DNA of 64,000 nucleotides from Bacillus fungorum (GCF_002746455.1 NZ_NWUW01000006.1:124001-188000), one strand, 5' to 3'. Counted from the first letter of the stretch, positions 36,940-46,963 are shown. The notes: generated by a model not told the origin, from the letters alone. A program made the numbers and translations.

Positions 36940-36972
36940 AAGAAGCTACCATTTGGTAGCTTTTTTATTTTC
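36940..36972 (+). terminator. Terminator after trxA
   Basis: AGAAGCTACC and GGTAGCTTTTTT form a stem followed by T. Confidence 0.88.
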
Positions 36973-37082
36973 CTTTTTTACACCTTTCCGTTACAATAAA
37001 AGAACGTATGTTGGGTGTTTTGGCATAGTATGTTTTCATGTGAAAATAAAAATGCTAAGCATGTAGAAAGGGAGGGTAACGA

Positions 37083-38867
37083 GTGCACGAACATTTAAAA
37101 GAGAAGTTGGCCATTTTACCAGATCAACCTGGTTGTTATTTAATGAAAGATAAGCAAGGAACGGTTATATATGTAGGAAAGGCAAAAGTGCTTAAAAATC
37201 GTGTGCGCTCGTACTTTACTGGTTCGCATGATGGGAAAACACTTCGGCTTGTAGGAGAAATTGTAGATTTTGAATATATTGTAACCTCCTCAAATCTAGA
37301 GGCTCTCATTTTAGAGTTAAACTTAATAAAAAAATATGATCCAAAATATAATATTCAATTAAAAGATGATAAAACATATCCTTTTATTAAAATTACAGCT
37401 GAGAAACAGCCGCGATTACTCATTACGCGAAACGTAAAAAAGGATAAAGGAAAGTATTTTGGTCCTTATCCGAATGCACAATCAGCTCATGAAACGAAAA
37501 AACTGCTAGATCGTATGTATCCGCTTCGTAAGTGCTCAAATATGCCTGATAAAGTTTGTTTATATTATCATATGGGGCAATGTTTAGCGCCTTGTGTGAA
37601 AGAAGTGACGGAAGAACAAAACAAAGAAATTGTAGATGAAATTATTAAATTTTTAAATGGTGGACATAAAGAAGTTCGTTCAGAATTAGAAACAAAGATG
37701 TATGAAGCTTCAGAGAAACTAGAATTTGAACGTGCAAAAGAGTTACGTGATCAAATTGCGCATATCGATGCGATTATGGAAAAACAAAAGATGATTATGA
37801 GTGACTTAGTGGATCGTGATGTGTTTGGGTATGCAGTTGATAAAGGATGGATGTGTGTTCAAGTTTTCTTCGTTCGAAAAGGAAAGCTAATTGAACGTGA
37901 TGTTTCTATGTTTCCAATCTACGATGAACCAGAAGAGGGGTTTTTAACGTTTATCGGTCAATTTTATGAAAACAGCAGTCATTTTAAGCCAAAGGAAATT
38001 GTCGTTCCAGGAAGTATAGACTCAGAATTAGTAGAGCGCTTTTTAGAAGTGGAAGCGACGCAGCCGAAACGCGGTAAGAAAAAAGATCTTGTAGAATTGG
38101 CAAATAAAAATGCGAAGATTGCTCTTGAAGAGAAATTCTACTTAATTGAACGTGATGAAGAGCGAACGATTAAAGCGGTAGAGAATTTAGGGAAGCAGCT
38201 CGGAATTGAAACGCCTTACCGTATTGAATCGTTTGATAACTCAAATATTCAAGGGACAAATCCTGTTTCTGCAATGATTGCTTTTATCGATGGGAAACCA
38301 GCTAAGAAAGAATACAGGAAATATAAAATTAAAACGGTTCAAGGGCCAGATGATTATGAGTCTATGAGAGAAGTTGTGAGACGCCGTTATACAAGAGCAC
38401 TGAAAGAGAGCCTACCTTTACCCGATTTAATCATTATTGATGGCGGAAAAGGCCATTTGGCGGCTGCAAGTGATATTTTAGAAAATGAGCTCGGCTTATA
38501 CATTCCGATGGCAGGGCTTGTAAAAGATGACAAACATAAAACATCCCATTTAATTATTGGAGACCCACCTGAACCTGTGATGCTTGAGAGAAATAGCCAA
38601 GAATTTTATTTGTTGCAACGCATTCAAGATGAAGTGCATCGATTTGCGATTACATTCCATCGTCAATTACACGGAAAATCTGTCATTCAATCAGCGCTGG
38701 ATGATATTCCTGGAATTGGGGATAAGCGAAAAAAGGTATTGTTGAAACATTTTGGATCGCTAAAAAAGATGAAAGAGGCTTCTGTAACGGAATTTGTCGA
38801 AGCAGGTATGCCGAAAAATGTCGCAGAGACAATTTATACTTATTTAGTGGATAAGAAGACGTTGTAG
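37083..38867 (+). CDS. uvrC: Excinuclease ABC subunit C
   Basis: A 594-residue nucleotide-excision-repair nuclease. It has the GIY-YIG domain ([25 protein letters not shown]), a Cys-containing region [22 protein letters not shown], a UVR coiled coil ([18 protein letters not shown]), the RNase H-like UvrC domain ([31 protein letters not shown]) and a C-terminal helix-hairpin-helix ([20 protein letters not shown]). GTG 37083 is preceded by AGGGAGGG. With UvrAB it cuts either side of lesions. A terminator overlaps the end. Confidence 0.97.
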   Translation: MHEHLKEKLAILPDQPGCYLMKDKQGTVIYVGKAKVLKNRVRSYFTGSHDGKTLRLVGEIVDFEYIVTSSNLEALILELNLIKKYDPKYNIQLKDDKTYPFIKITAEKQPRLLITRNVKKDKGKYFGPYPNAQSAHETKKLLDRMYPLRKCSNMPDKVCLYYHMGQCLAPCVKEVTEEQNKEIVDEIIKFLNGGHKEVRSELETKMYEASEKLEFERAKELRDQIAHIDAIMEKQKMIMSDLVDRDVFGYAVDKGWMCVQVFFVRKGKLIERDVSMFPIYDEPEEGFLTFIGQFYENSSHFKPKEIVVPGSIDSELVERFLEVEATQPKRGKKKDLVELANKNAKIALEEKFYLIERDEERTIKAVENLGKQLGIETPYRIESFDNSNIQGTNPVSAMIAFIDGKPAKKEYRKYKIKTVQGPDDYESMREVVRRRYTRALKESLPLPDLIIIDGGKGHLAAASDILENELGLYIPMAGLVKDDKHKTSHLIIGDPPEPVMLERNSQEFYLLQRIQDEVHRFAITFHRQLHGKSVIQSALDDIPGIGDKRKKVLLKHFGSLKKMKEASVTEFVEAGMPKNVAETIYTYLVDKKTL

Positions 38868-38888
38868 TTTACAACGTCTTCTATTTTT
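38853..38888 (+). terminator. Terminator at the end of uvrC
   Basis: AGAAGACGTTGTA and TACAACGTCTTCT pair and are followed by ATTTTTT; the left arm covers the last codons of uvrC. Confidence 0.88.
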
Positions 38889-38936
38889 TGGTATAATTTC
38901 TGAAGATTTAAAATAAACAGATCTGAATGAAAATGC

Positions 38937-38972
38937 AAAAAAGTCAACTAAACTTAAATGTCTAGTTGACTG
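38937..38972 (-). terminator. Terminator after yslB
   Basis: Read on the minus strand, AGTCAACTA and TAGTTGACT pair and are followed by a T run (the A run at 38937-38942 on the plus strand). Confidence 0.8.
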
Positions 38973-38981
38973 TAGGTAATG

Positions 38982-39431
38982 CTACACTTCAATGAGATCT
39001 TTTATATCCCATTTCACAAGAAATGTAATAGAGTCTGAACGTTTTTTCTTTTCTTCATAGGACTCAGCAACGACGTTACGTTGCTTTTGAATTTGTTCAG
39101 CGATGAATCCAGCTTCTAATTGGTAAGAAGAATGTCTTTTTTGTTTTTGACGTTCAGCAATGAGTGTGCCTTTAAGTTGGAACTGCATTTCACGACGCTT
39201 ATGTTCAATAATGCTTAAAGTGCCCCAGCCAGCTTTTTCAAAGAACTGAATGACTTCTTCAATTGTTTCTAGTGGATATTTTCTTGCAAGGTTTCTACCG
39301 GACCAGTATAAAATACCATCTAAATCGTTACCGATTAAATCAGGTAGTAATTCTTCACGTAGCAATTCATAAGCGAAGGCGTTCAATGAAACATCTTCTA
39401 AAGATGTTGTATCGATTGTATTTTTACTCAC
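38982..39431 (-). CDS. yslB: YslB family protein (DUF2507)
   Basis: A 149-residue YslB-family protein: SLNAFAYELLREELLPDLIGND, ILYWSGRNLARKYPLETIEEVIQFFEKAGWGTLSI. Function is unknown; related V4R-like ligand-binding folds are a structural guess. It lies between uvrC and sdhC, as in B. subtilis, but on the opposite strand. GAAAGAGGGGAAT precedes the start on the minus strand. Monocistronic. Confidence 0.9.
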   Translation of the reverse strand: MSKNTIDTTSLEDVSLNAFAYELLREELLPDLIGNDLDGILYWSGRNLARKYPLETIEEVIQFFEKAGWGTLSIIEHKRREMQFQLKGTLIAERQKQKRHSSYQLEAGFIAEQIQKQRNVVAESYEEKKKRSDSITFLVKWDIKDLIEV

Positions 39432-39567
39432 AATATTCCCCTCTTTCTATAGGGATTATTATATAACATTTCTCATTTATAAAAACAGATTTTTCTTTGG
39501 GAAAATCTGAATATATAAGAAGAAAAAAAGAATTGGCAAATTATATGCAAATTATGTATACGTTTTC

Positions 39568-39597
39568 TTGACGCTTCGACAAAAATAGGAGTAAAAT
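39568..39597 (+). promoter_or_regulatory. Likely promoter of sdhCAB
   Basis: TTGACG (39568-39573) and TAAAAT (39592-39597) are separated by 18 nt, about 135 bases before sdhC. The long leader between them and the start (39600-39731) is AT-rich with no clear riboswitch. Confidence 0.6.
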
Positions 39598-39731
39598 GAA
39601 CTTGGTATCAAATTATGCTGAAATATTTCGAATAATTTTTTCAGTTTTTCTTATGCCAATAGTGAAAAAACATTATTGCCATAAACTAATCTGAAAACAG
39701 CAGTCAATCATTCAAGGGGGGTAATGGGGAC

Positions 39732-40358
39732 ATGAAAGGCCGCGAGTATACGTTTCGTAAGTGGCACTCATTAATGGGGGTCATCCCGGTTGGTGTCTTT
39801 TTGACGCAACATTTAATTGTAAACAACTTTGCAACACGAGGAGCAGAGGCTTTTAACAAAGCTGCAGGCTTTATGGAGCTCCTTCCATTCCGGTATGCGC
39901 TAGAAATTTTCATTATCTTTTTACCAATACTGTACCATGCTATATATGGCTTATATATTGCATTTACAGCTAAGAACAATGCGGTTTCTTACGGTTACTT
40001 CCGTAACTGGATGTTCGTCTTCCAAAGAATTTCAGGTATCGTTACACTGATTTTCATTTCTTGGCACGTCTGGGAAACTCGTATTCAAGCAATGTTAGGT
40101 AAAGAGGTAAACTATGATATGATGGCAGATATTTTAAACAATCCAGCTATGTTTGCATTCTACTTAGTTGGTGTTGTTTCAACAATTTTCCACTTTGCAA
40201 ATGGACTATGGACATTCTGCATCAGCTGGGGAATTACAGTATCTCCACGTTCACAAAGAATCTCTACTTATGTAACATTAGCTATTTTCTTAGGTCTATC
40301 TTATGTAGGTGTGAGTGCATTATTAGCGTTCATCGATCCACAGCTAGCAAACCAGTAA
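39732..40358 (+). CDS. sdhC: Succinate dehydrogenase cytochrome b558 subunit
   Basis: The 208-residue membrane subunit has five helices (roughly 13-33, 57-78, 94-115, 137-160 and 178-200) and carries two heme b groups through conserved His such as GVFLTQHLIVN, IFLPILYHAIYG, FISWHVWETR and STIFHFANGLW. It anchors SdhAB to the membrane and passes electrons to menaquinone. GGGGGGTAATGGGG precedes the ATG. First gene of sdhCAB, spaced 13 bases from sdhA. Confidence 0.96.
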   Translation: MKGREYTFRKWHSLMGVIPVGVFLTQHLIVNNFATRGAEAFNKAAGFMELLPFRYALEIFIIFLPILYHAIYGLYIAFTAKNNAVSYGYFRNWMFVFQRISGIVTLIFISWHVWETRIQAMLGKEVNYDMMADILNNPAMFAFYLVGVVSTIFHFANGLWTFCISWGITVSPRSQRISTYVTLAIFLGLSYVGVSALLAFIDPQLANQ

Positions 40359-40371
40359 GGAGTGGGAGAGC

Positions 40372-42165
40372 ATGAAAGGGAAACTTATAGTAGTCGGCGG
40401 TGGCTTGGCTGGCTTAATGGCAACGATTAAAGCGGCGGAAGCAGGAGTAAATGTTGAACTGTTCTCTTTAGTACCAGTAAAACGTTCGCATTCTGTATGT
40501 GCCCAAGGTGGAATTAACGGTGCCGTAAATACGAAAGGTGAAGGGGATTCTCCATGGATCCACTTTGACGATACAATTTATGGTGGGGACTTCTTAGCGA
40601 ACCAACCACCAGTTAAAGCAATGTGTGAAGCAGCACCTGGTATCATTCATTTAATGGACCGTATGGGTGTTATGTTCAACCGTACGGAAGAAGGACTTCT
40701 TGATTTCCGTCGTTTTGGTGGAACGCAACATCACCGTACAGCATTTGCTGGTGCAACAACTGGACAGCAATTACTATACGCATTAGATGAGCAAGTACGT
40801 CGTCATGAAGTAGCAGGACTAGTAACGAAATATGAAGGTTGGGATTTCTTACGAGCTGTTGTTGATGATGAAGGTGTGTGCCGAGGAATCGTTGCACAAG
40901 ACTTACAAACTATGGAGATTAAAAGTTTCGGAGCTGATGCCGTGATTATGGCAACAGGGGGCCCTGGTATCATCTTTGGAAAATCAACAAACTCCATTAT
41001 CAATACAGGTACAGCAGCTTCTGCTGTATATCAACAAGGCGCATATTATGCAAACGGTGAGTTCATTCAAATTCATCCAACGGCAATTCCTGGAGACGAT
41101 AAATTACGTCTTATGAGTGAATCTGCACGTGGTGAAGGTGGACGTGTTTGGACATATAAAGATGGTAAACCATGGTACTTCTTAGAAGAAAAATATCCAG
41201 CTTACGGAAACCTTGTACCTCGTGATATTGCAACGCGTGAAATTTTTGATGTTTGCGTAGAGCAAAAACTAGGTATTAACGGTGAAAACATGGTGTACTT
41301 AGATCTTTCTCATAAAGATCCGAAAGAACTAGATATTAAACTTGGTGGAATTATTGAAATCTATGAGAAATTTACAGGTGACGATCCTCGTAAACTACCA
41401 ATGAAAATTTTCCCAGCTGTTCACTATTCAATGGGCGGACTATGGGTTGATTATAAGCAGATGACAAGTATTCCAGGTTTATTTGCAGCAGGTGAGTGTG
41501 ATTACTCTATGCACGGTGGTAACCGCCTTGGTGCGAACTCACTATTATCAGCAATTTACGGTGGTATGGTAGCAGGACCAAATGCAATTGAATATATGAA
41601 GGGTCTTTCTAAATCATCTGATGCTGTTTCATCTACTGTGTATGAACAAAATGAATTGATCGAAACAGAGAAATTTAACAATATTTTAACGCTCGATGGT
41701 AACGAAAATGCGTATGTTCTTCATAAAGAGCTTGGAGAATGGATGACAGATAACGTTACAGTAGTTCGTGAAAATAAAAAGTTATTAGAAACAGATGCAA
41801 AAATTGAAGAGTTAATGGCTCGTTACAAACGTATTAACATTAACGATACAGCGAGATGGAGTAACCAAGGTGCTTCATTTACACGCCAACTTGCAAATAT
41901 GTTTGAATTAGCGCGTGTTATTACAATTGGCGCATATAACCGTAATGAGAGCCGTGGGGCGCATTACAAACCTGAATTCCCAAATCGTGATGATGCAAAC
42001 TTCTTAAAAACTACGATGGCAAAATTTGAAGGAGAAGGAAATGCACCAGCATTCCATTACGAAGACGTGGATATTTCATTAATTAAACCACGTAAACGTG
42101 ATTATTCTTCAAAACACGATGTAGCTGCTAAGGGTGAAGAGAAGGGGGATAAACAACATGTCTGA
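40372..42165 (+). CDS. sdhA: Succinate dehydrogenase flavoprotein subunit
   Basis: The 597-residue flavoprotein subunit oxidises succinate to fumarate. The N-terminal FAD motif is VVGGGLAGLMATIKAAEAGV, with RSHSVCAQGGIN for flavin attachment and catalytic segments IQIHPTAIPG, SESARGEGGRVW and VHYSMGGLWVD. The C-terminal part has SRGAHYKPEFPNRDD. It overlaps sdhB by 8 bases, so SdhA and SdhB are coupled in translation. A TCA cycle and complex II gene; length normal. Confidence 0.97.
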   Translation: MKGKLIVVGGGLAGLMATIKAAEAGVNVELFSLVPVKRSHSVCAQGGINGAVNTKGEGDSPWIHFDDTIYGGDFLANQPPVKAMCEAAPGIIHLMDRMGVMFNRTEEGLLDFRRFGGTQHHRTAFAGATTGQQLLYALDEQVRRHEVAGLVTKYEGWDFLRAVVDDEGVCRGIVAQDLQTMEIKSFGADAVIMATGGPGIIFGKSTNSIINTGTAASAVYQQGAYYANGEFIQIHPTAIPGDDKLRLMSESARGEGGRVWTYKDGKPWYFLEEKYPAYGNLVPRDIATREIFDVCVEQKLGINGENMVYLDLSHKDPKELDIKLGGIIEIYEKFTGDDPRKLPMKIFPAVHYSMGGLWVDYKQMTSIPGLFAAGECDYSMHGGNRLGANSLLSAIYGGMVAGPNAIEYMKGLSKSSDAVSSTVYEQNELIETEKFNNILTLDGNENAYVLHKELGEWMTDNVTVVRENKKLLETDAKIEELMARYKRININDTARWSNQGASFTRQLANMFELARVITIGAYNRNESRGAHYKPEFPNRDDANFLKTTMAKFEGEGNAPAFHYEDVDISLIKPRKRDYSSKHDVAAKGEEKGDKQHV

Positions 42166-42919
42166 GAAAACAATCCGCCTCATCATTACGAGACAAGACG
42201 GACCAGACGCGCAAGCGTTTGACCAAGAGTTTGAAATTCCGTATCGTCCGAATATGAATATTATTTCGGCGCTTATGGAAATTCGTCGTAATCCTGTTGA
42301 TTCAAAAGGAAATCAGACAACTCCGATTGCATGGGATATGAACTGTTTAGAGGAAGTATGTGGTGCATGTTCGATGGTGATTAACGGAAAACCACGTCAA
42401 TCATGTACAGCGCTTATCGATCAATTAGAACAACCAATTCGCTTAAAACCGATGAAGACATTCCCAGTTGTTCGTGACCTACAAGTTGACCGTAGTCGCA
42501 TGTTTAATGCTCTAAAACGTGTTAAAGCTTGGATTCCAATTGATGGCACGTATGACTTAGGTCCAGGACCAAGAATGCCAGAGAAGAAACGTCAATGGGC
42601 TTATGAGCTTTCAAAATGTATGACATGTGGCGTATGCTTAGAATCATGTCCAAACGTAAATAGTAAATCTGACTTTATTGGACCAGCACCGTTATCACAA
42701 GCTCGTTTATTCAACTCACATCCAACGGGTGAAATGCATAAAGCAGATCGCTTGCGTGCAATTATGGGTGATGGGGGACTTGCAAACTGTGGTAACTCTC
42801 AAAACTGTGTGCAATCGTGTCCAAAGGGTATTCCATTAACAACTTCAATTGCGGCGTTAAACCGTGATACAACAATTCAATCGTTCAAAGATTTCTTTGG
42901 TAGCGACAATAACTATTAA
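42158..42919 (+). CDS. sdhB: Succinate dehydrogenase iron-sulfur subunit
   Basis: The 253-residue subunit carries three Fe-S clusters: [2Fe-2S] in NCLEEVCGACSMVING, and [4Fe-4S]/[3Fe-4S] in KCMTCGVCLESCPNV and NCGNSQNCVQSCPKGIP. It passes electrons from FAD to the cytochrome b subunit. ATG 42158 (MSEKTIRL) is used because GAAGGGGGAT is about 8 nt before it and it overlaps the sdhA stop. A strong terminator closes the operon. Confidence 0.97.
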   Translation: MSEKTIRLIITRQDGPDAQAFDQEFEIPYRPNMNIISALMEIRRNPVDSKGNQTTPIAWDMNCLEEVCGACSMVINGKPRQSCTALIDQLEQPIRLKPMKTFPVVRDLQVDRSRMFNALKRVKAWIPIDGTYDLGPGPRMPEKKRQWAYELSKCMTCGVCLESCPNVNSKSDFIGPAPLSQARLFNSHPTGEMHKADRLRAIMGDGGLANCGNSQNCVQSCPKGIPLTTSIAALNRDTTIQSFKDFFGSDNNY

Positions 42920-42920
42920 T

Positions 42921-42958
42921 AAATATTGCCTCTTCAATATGAAGAGGCAATATTTATA
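42921..42958 (+). terminator. Terminator after sdhB
   Basis: AAATATTGCCTCTTC and GAAGAGGCAATATTT form a 15-bp stem with AATAT loop. Confidence 0.9.
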
Positions 42959-43011
42959 ACTATATTTTTCTGTTTATTCTGTTTATTTTAAGGTGAAAAG
43001 GAGAGGGAACA

Positions 43012-43458
43012 ATGAAGAGGATTTCTTATATTGAAGACTTTAAGCAATGGGAAAGTGGTTTTTCGTTTTACAACCCTGTAAAGGTTCGTTTTGGTGAAGT
43101 AGATATGTTTGGACATGTAAATAATGTCGTTGCCTTTACCTATTTTGAAGAAGCACGTATAGCATTGTTTAAAGAACTTGGATTTATGCAAGAATGGACG
43201 CATGAATCTTCAGAAACGATGATTGTTGTTGCGGATTTACAATGTAATTTTATTAAGCAAATATATTTTGATGAACAGTTGAAGGTGTATGTAAAAGCGG
43301 GATCAGTTGGTAATTCTTCTTTAGATTTGCATTATATGGTGAAGAATGCAGAAGGAGAAGTTTGTTTAGTTGGTCGTGGAATGATGGTTCAAGCCTCGAA
43401 AAAAACGGGAAGAGGCGAACCGTGGCCTGAAGAATGGAAGAAAAAATTACTACAATGA
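43012..43458 (+). CDS. YsmA-like acyl-CoA thioesterase (4HBT family)
   Basis: The 148-residue hotdog-fold protein has the 4HBT active-site region VRFGEVDMFGHVNNVVAFTYFEEARI with the catalytic Asp-x3-H-x2-N arrangement, then QCNFIKQIYFDEQLKVYV. It would hydrolyse acyl-CoA thioesters; substrate unknown. The location directly after sdhCAB is that of B. subtilis ysmA. GAAAAGGAGAGG precedes the ATG. Ends in a terminator shared with the convergent peptidase gene. Confidence 0.9.
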   Translation: MKRISYIEDFKQWESGFSFYNPVKVRFGEVDMFGHVNNVVAFTYFEEARIALFKELGFMQEWTHESSETMIVVADLQCNFIKQIYFDEQLKVYVKAGSVGNSSLDLHYMVKNAEGEVCLVGRGMMVQASKKTGRGEPWPEEWKKKLLQ

Positions 43459-43467
43459 TAGAGTGAA

Positions 43468-43504
43468 AGAAAAATAAGAGAGCAAGTTGCTCTCTTATTT
43501 TTTG
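43468..43504. terminator. Bidirectional terminator between the thioesterase and ldcB-like gene
   Basis: AAAATAAGAGAGCAA and TTGCTCTCTTATTTTTT pair perfectly, with A and T tracts serving both strands. It overlaps the end of the minus-strand gene. Confidence 0.88.
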
Positions 43505-44274
43505 TCTTCCATCGCTTCTTCTAGTGTTAAATGATGTTTATATATGTATGTAGCGTATGGATTTCCAACGTAGCGCAAATGCCACGGTTCATATGAATAT
43601 TCCGTTGTTTCTGTTTTATCTTCTAAATAACGAATGACAAAGCCAAATTCATGGGCATGTTTTGCAACCCATTTTCCTTCGGCTGTCTCTCCAAAAATAG
43701 GCTCTAATTGGAATTTAGCAGATTTTGAACTAATATCCATTGCTAAACCCGTTTGATGTTCACTTGTACCGGGAATGGCACTTACTGAATCCGCCTCAGC
43801 TTTTCCTTGACGTCTAACGTATGTATCATGTAATGATTTTTGGCGTTTGTATGAACGATAACCAGATACAGCTGTAAGTTCAAGTCCTTCTATCTTTGCC
43901 GCTTTAAACATATTTTCAAGCGCATTAGCAGCATCTTTACGCAACAATGTTTTTTCTTTATCTTTTGGACTAGTAAATGGTACGTTTGGCCTTGTTAAGT
44001 CTTCAGGAGTGTATCCATCTGGTAGTTTTCGGTGTTTATTAACTAATACAAGATTAGATTCTGGATTTGTTACAACGGAAAAATCATTGTCTAGTTTTTT
44101 TGCATTATGATCAGCTTTAGGAAAAGCAGGAATCTCTTCTTTTTGATGGTTACTATGTTTTTGATTTTCGACAGCTTTCGCCTCATTTTGTAGTGGCGAT
44201 TTAGCACCGAAATAAGCGAAAGATGTGATGCCGATTACAATAGTAGCGGCAGAAATAATGATTATTTTTTTCAT
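43495..44274 (-). CDS. D,D-/L,D-carboxypeptidase of VanY/LdcB family
   Basis: The 259-residue secreted or membrane-anchored Zn peptidase has an N-terminal helix (residues 4-22), then the M15B domain: VSGYRSYKRQKSLHDTYV, GTSEHQTGLAMDIS (first metal-binding His and Asp) and EPWHLRYVG (catalytic Glu and His). It trims peptidoglycan stem peptides. It resembles the VanY/LdcB type found in Bacillus (for example YodJ/LdcB). No vanA-type genes are nearby, so resistance is not implied. Confidence 0.9.
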   Translation of the reverse strand: MKKIIIISAATIVIGITSFAYFGAKSPLQNEAKAVENQKHSNHQKEEIPAFPKADHNAKKLDNDFSVVTNPESNLVLVNKHRKLPDGYTPEDLTRPNVPFTSPKDKEKTLLRKDAANALENMFKAAKIEGLELTAVSGYRSYKRQKSLHDTYVRRQGKAEADSVSAIPGTSEHQTGLAMDISSKSAKFQLEPIFGETAEGKWVAKHAHEFGFVIRYLEDKTETTEYSYEPWHLRYVGNPYATYIYKHHLTLEEAMEDKK

Positions 44275-44538
44275 GATGCCTTGTAATCACAGTCCTTTCT
44301 TAATAAAATATGTATTGTTTTTATTATAAGTCTAGTTTGCTGAAAAAGAAATATAAGAGTTGTAACGTAATAGAAATGCAAAGAAAATGTCAGAAAATGT
44401 GTGAATTTGTAGTATTTTTTCATATAATTCATTTCTTATCTTTCATGAAATGAATTTTTTGTGTAATATATACATATAAGAAGATGTAACGATTATCGAG
44501 AATAAAGAACTTCTTGTATAGACTAGGAGTGAATGGGA

Positions 44539-45333
44539 ATGGATTTTGCAACAATTATTGGACTTGTTTTAGGATTTGTAGCAGTGGTAGTAGGGATGGT
44601 CGTCAAGGGCGCTGACGTAACAGCCTTATTGAATCCTGCCGCAGCATTAATTATTTTTGTTGGTACATTTGCTGCAGTATGTATCGCATTTCCGATGAAT
44701 CAACTAAAAAAAGTTCCAAAATTATTTAAAGTTCTTTTTGGTTCAAATAAAAAGGATTTAAGTTATGAACAGCTGCTAGAATTGTTTGTTCATTGGACAT
44801 CAGAAAGTAGAAAATACGGTATTTTGTCTTTAGAGCAACAACTAGACAAAATTCAAGATGAATTTCTTTTGCGTGGTATGAAATTTGTGATTGATGGTGT
44901 ATCCGCAGAAGACTTAGAACAGATTTTAGAAGCTGAATTAGAAGCAATTGAAGAAAGACATGCAAAAGGAGCTGCTATTTTTTCACAAGCTGGTACGTAT
45001 GCACCGACGTTAGGAGTTTTAGGTGCTGTTATTGGTCTTGTAGCCGCGCTTGGTAATTTAACAGATATTGATAAGTTAGGACATGCTATTTCGGGTGCGT
45101 TTATTGCAACGATTTTTGGTATTTTTTCAGGTTATGTGTTATGGCATCCTTTTGCAAATAAGTTAAAGCAAAAATCTGCAGCTGAAATTGAGAAAAAACG
45201 TTTAATTATTGATTGTTTATTAATGTTACAAGAAGGCACATATCCGTTTATTATGAAGAACCGCATTTTAGGTGCACTTTCTGCAGCTGAGCGTAAAAAG
45301 CTGGAAAAAGGAGCAGAAAAAAATGCGGAGTAA
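44539..45333 (+). CDS. motA: Flagellar motor stator protein MotA
   Basis: The 264-residue stator subunit has four membrane helices (about 3-20, 28-50, 148-170 and 180-200). A charged cytoplasmic region lies between helices 2 and 3 (SRKYGILSLEQQLDKIQDEFLLRGMKFVIDG), followed by FSQAGTYAPTLGVLGAVIGLVAALGNL. With MotB it makes the ion channel that drives flagella. ATG 44539 has AGGAG at 9 nt; ATG 44533 is too close to that site. It overlaps motB by 11 bases. Ion type (H+ or Na+) is not decided from sequence. Confidence 0.92.
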   Translation: MDFATIIGLVLGFVAVVVGMVVKGADVTALLNPAAALIIFVGTFAAVCIAFPMNQLKKVPKLFKVLFGSNKKDLSYEQLLELFVHWTSESRKYGILSLEQQLDKIQDEFLLRGMKFVIDGVSAEDLEQILEAELEAIEERHAKGAAIFSQAGTYAPTLGVLGAVIGLVAALGNLTDIDKLGHAISGAFIATIFGIFSGYVLWHPFANKLKQKSAAEIEKKRLIIDCLLMLQEGTYPFIMKNRILGALSAAERKKLEKGAEKNAE

Positions 45334-46111
45334 GAAAAATAGAAGAGGCAAAAAGAAAAAACATGATGAGCATATCGATGAAACTTGGTTAATTCCATAT
45401 TCTGACATGCTAACGTTGTTATTTGCATTGTTCATCGTTTTATTCGCAATGAGTAGTATAGATGCTGCGAAGTTCAAACAGATGGCTGTTGCTTTTCGAA
45501 GCGAATTAGCAGGTGGAACAGGTAACAAAGAATTTTTAAGTGATCAGAAGCCAAATGATGAAAAGGAATTATCAGCAAGTAGCCTTGAGGCAGAACAAAC
45601 AAAAAAACAAGAAGAAGCTAGAGAAAAAGAAAAAAAAGAAATGGATGAATTGAAAGCATTACAAAAAAAGATTGATCAATATATTAATGAGAAACAATTA
45701 TCCTCTTCTTTTCAAACTAAATTAACCGAACAGGGATTAATGGTAACAATATTAGAAAATATACTATTTGATTCGGGGAAGGCAGATGTGAAGTTAGAAT
45801 CAATAGGGATTGCAAAAGAGATGTCTAGCTTACTTGTTTCAGCGTCACCTCGTGAAATTACAGTATCTGGTCATACGGATAATGTCCCTATTGCCAATTC
45901 ACAATTTGCATCGAATTGGGAATTAAGTACGCAGCGGGCAGTTAATTTTATGCAAGTATTACTGCAAAATAAAGAATTACAACCAGAAAAATTTAGTGCG
46001 ATTGGTTACGGGGAATACCGTTCAATTGCTCCAAACGATACACAAGAAGGAAAGGCAAAGAATAGACGTGTGGAAGTGTTTATCTTGCCTTTAACAGAGA
46101 AAGCAAAATAA
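45323..46111 (+). CDS. motB: Flagellar motor stator protein MotB
   Basis: The 262-residue protein has a basic N-terminal tail (MRSKKNRRGKKKKHDEHID), one helix with the ion-binding Asp in TWLIPYSDMLTLLFALFIV, a Lys/Glu-rich plug/linker (residues ~80-135) and a C-terminal OmpA-like peptidoglycan-binding domain (VSGHTDNVPIANSQFASNWE, IGYGEYRS, AKNRRVEVFIL). ATG 45323 has AAGGAG upstream inside motA, overlapping its stop by 11 bases. The pair is isolated from flagellar genes in this window. Confidence 0.93.
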   Translation: MRSKKNRRGKKKKHDEHIDETWLIPYSDMLTLLFALFIVLFAMSSIDAAKFKQMAVAFRSELAGGTGNKEFLSDQKPNDEKELSASSLEAEQTKKQEEAREKEKKEMDELKALQKKIDQYINEKQLSSSFQTKLTEQGLMVTILENILFDSGKADVKLESIGIAKEMSSLLVSASPREITVSGHTDNVPIANSQFASNWELSTQRAVNFMQVLLQNKELQPEKFSAIGYGEYRSIAPNDTQEGKAKNRRVEVFILPLTEKAK

Positions 46112-46145
46112 AGAGGATGGCGAATGCCATCCTCTTTATTTTGCA
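46109..46145. terminator. Bidirectional terminator between motB and the acid phosphatase
   Basis: AAAGAGGATGGC and GCCATCCTCTTT pair around GAAT and overlap both gene ends. Confidence 0.88.
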
Positions 46146-46963
46146 TCAAATGATTTTAAGTTGTCACGACGGATTTTATCTTTTTCTGCATCTGATTTTT
46201 TGAAATCATAATCATATAAAGCGCCTTCCCAATCACCATACATTGGATTCGGGAAAATAATAAATTTCTCGCCAAACTGTGTTTTTGAATCTGCTACTGC
46301 TTGGTTTCGATCTTTTACAGACTTTCCATCAAAACCGGTGAAATCAGATAAGTTATCACCGAAGAATAAGACGATATCATGTGTTTGAGAAACGAGTTCA
46401 CGGCGTTTTTCTTTTCCTTTTTCTTTCGGATCTTGTAGTAATATATGTTCTTTCGTTGCTTGAGGAGCGCCTACACGCTCAAGATTTTTAATTGTTGCAT
46501 CTAGTTGGTTTGTTTTACGATTTGAGATGTAGTAAATATCTACACCTTTAGACTCTGTATATTTTAAGAAATCAATTGCACCTGGAAGGGCTTCAGCTTC
46601 AGCCTTATTAATCCAGTCATCCCATTTATACGGATAGCCTTTTCCTGTTTTTACGCTCATTGCTTGATGAGGACTGTTGTCTAAAACCGTTTCATCTAAA
46701 TCAAGTACGATAGCAGGTTTTTTCTCTGTTCCTTTTGCAAGAACTGCATCAAGCTTTAATTGACCGATGTTGTATCCTTGGTAGTAAAGTGCTTTCGTTT
46801 CACCAGCTGTTTGATACCATAAATCAGCCATTAATTGCTGTTCTGTTAATTTTACTTTTTCTTCTTTCGCCACTGTTTTCTCTGGTGTTCCTGAACATGC
46901 TACAAGTGATGTAGATAGAACTGCTACAGATAATAAAGTGGTAATGCCCCTCTTCATCTTCAT
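46136..46963 (-). CDS. 5'-nucleotidase, lipoprotein e(P4) family (class C acid phosphatase)
   Basis: The 275-residue lipoprotein has a signal sequence and lipobox STSLVACSG, then a HAD phosphatase domain with the DxDxT motif VLDLDETVLDN, IYYISNRKTNQLDATIKNL and LFFGDNLSDF. These enzymes are surface phosphatases that remove phosphate from nucleotides such as NMN. TAAGGAGGATACAT precedes the start. It is monocistronic, with an AT-rich upstream region containing a 25-bp palindrome (47003-47027). Confidence 0.92.
   Translation of the reverse strand: MKMKRGITTLLSVAVLSTSLVACSGTPEKTVAKEEKVKLTEQQLMADLWYQTAGETKALYYQGYNIGQLKLDAVLAKGTEKKPAIVLDLDETVLDNSPHQAMSVKTGKGYPYKWDDWINKAEAEALPGAIDFLKYTESKGVDIYYISNRKTNQLDATIKNLERVGAPQATKEHILLQDPKEKGKEKRRELVSQTHDIVLFFGDNLSDFTGFDGKSVKDRNQAVADSKTQFGEKFIIFPNPMYGDWEGALYDYDFKKSDAEKDKIRRDNLKSFDAK

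Noticed and set aside
43495-44274. Vancomycin resistance gene vanY
   Set aside because: The M15B peptidase fits the chromosomal LdcB-type carboxypeptidases; no vanHAX or regulator is nearby.
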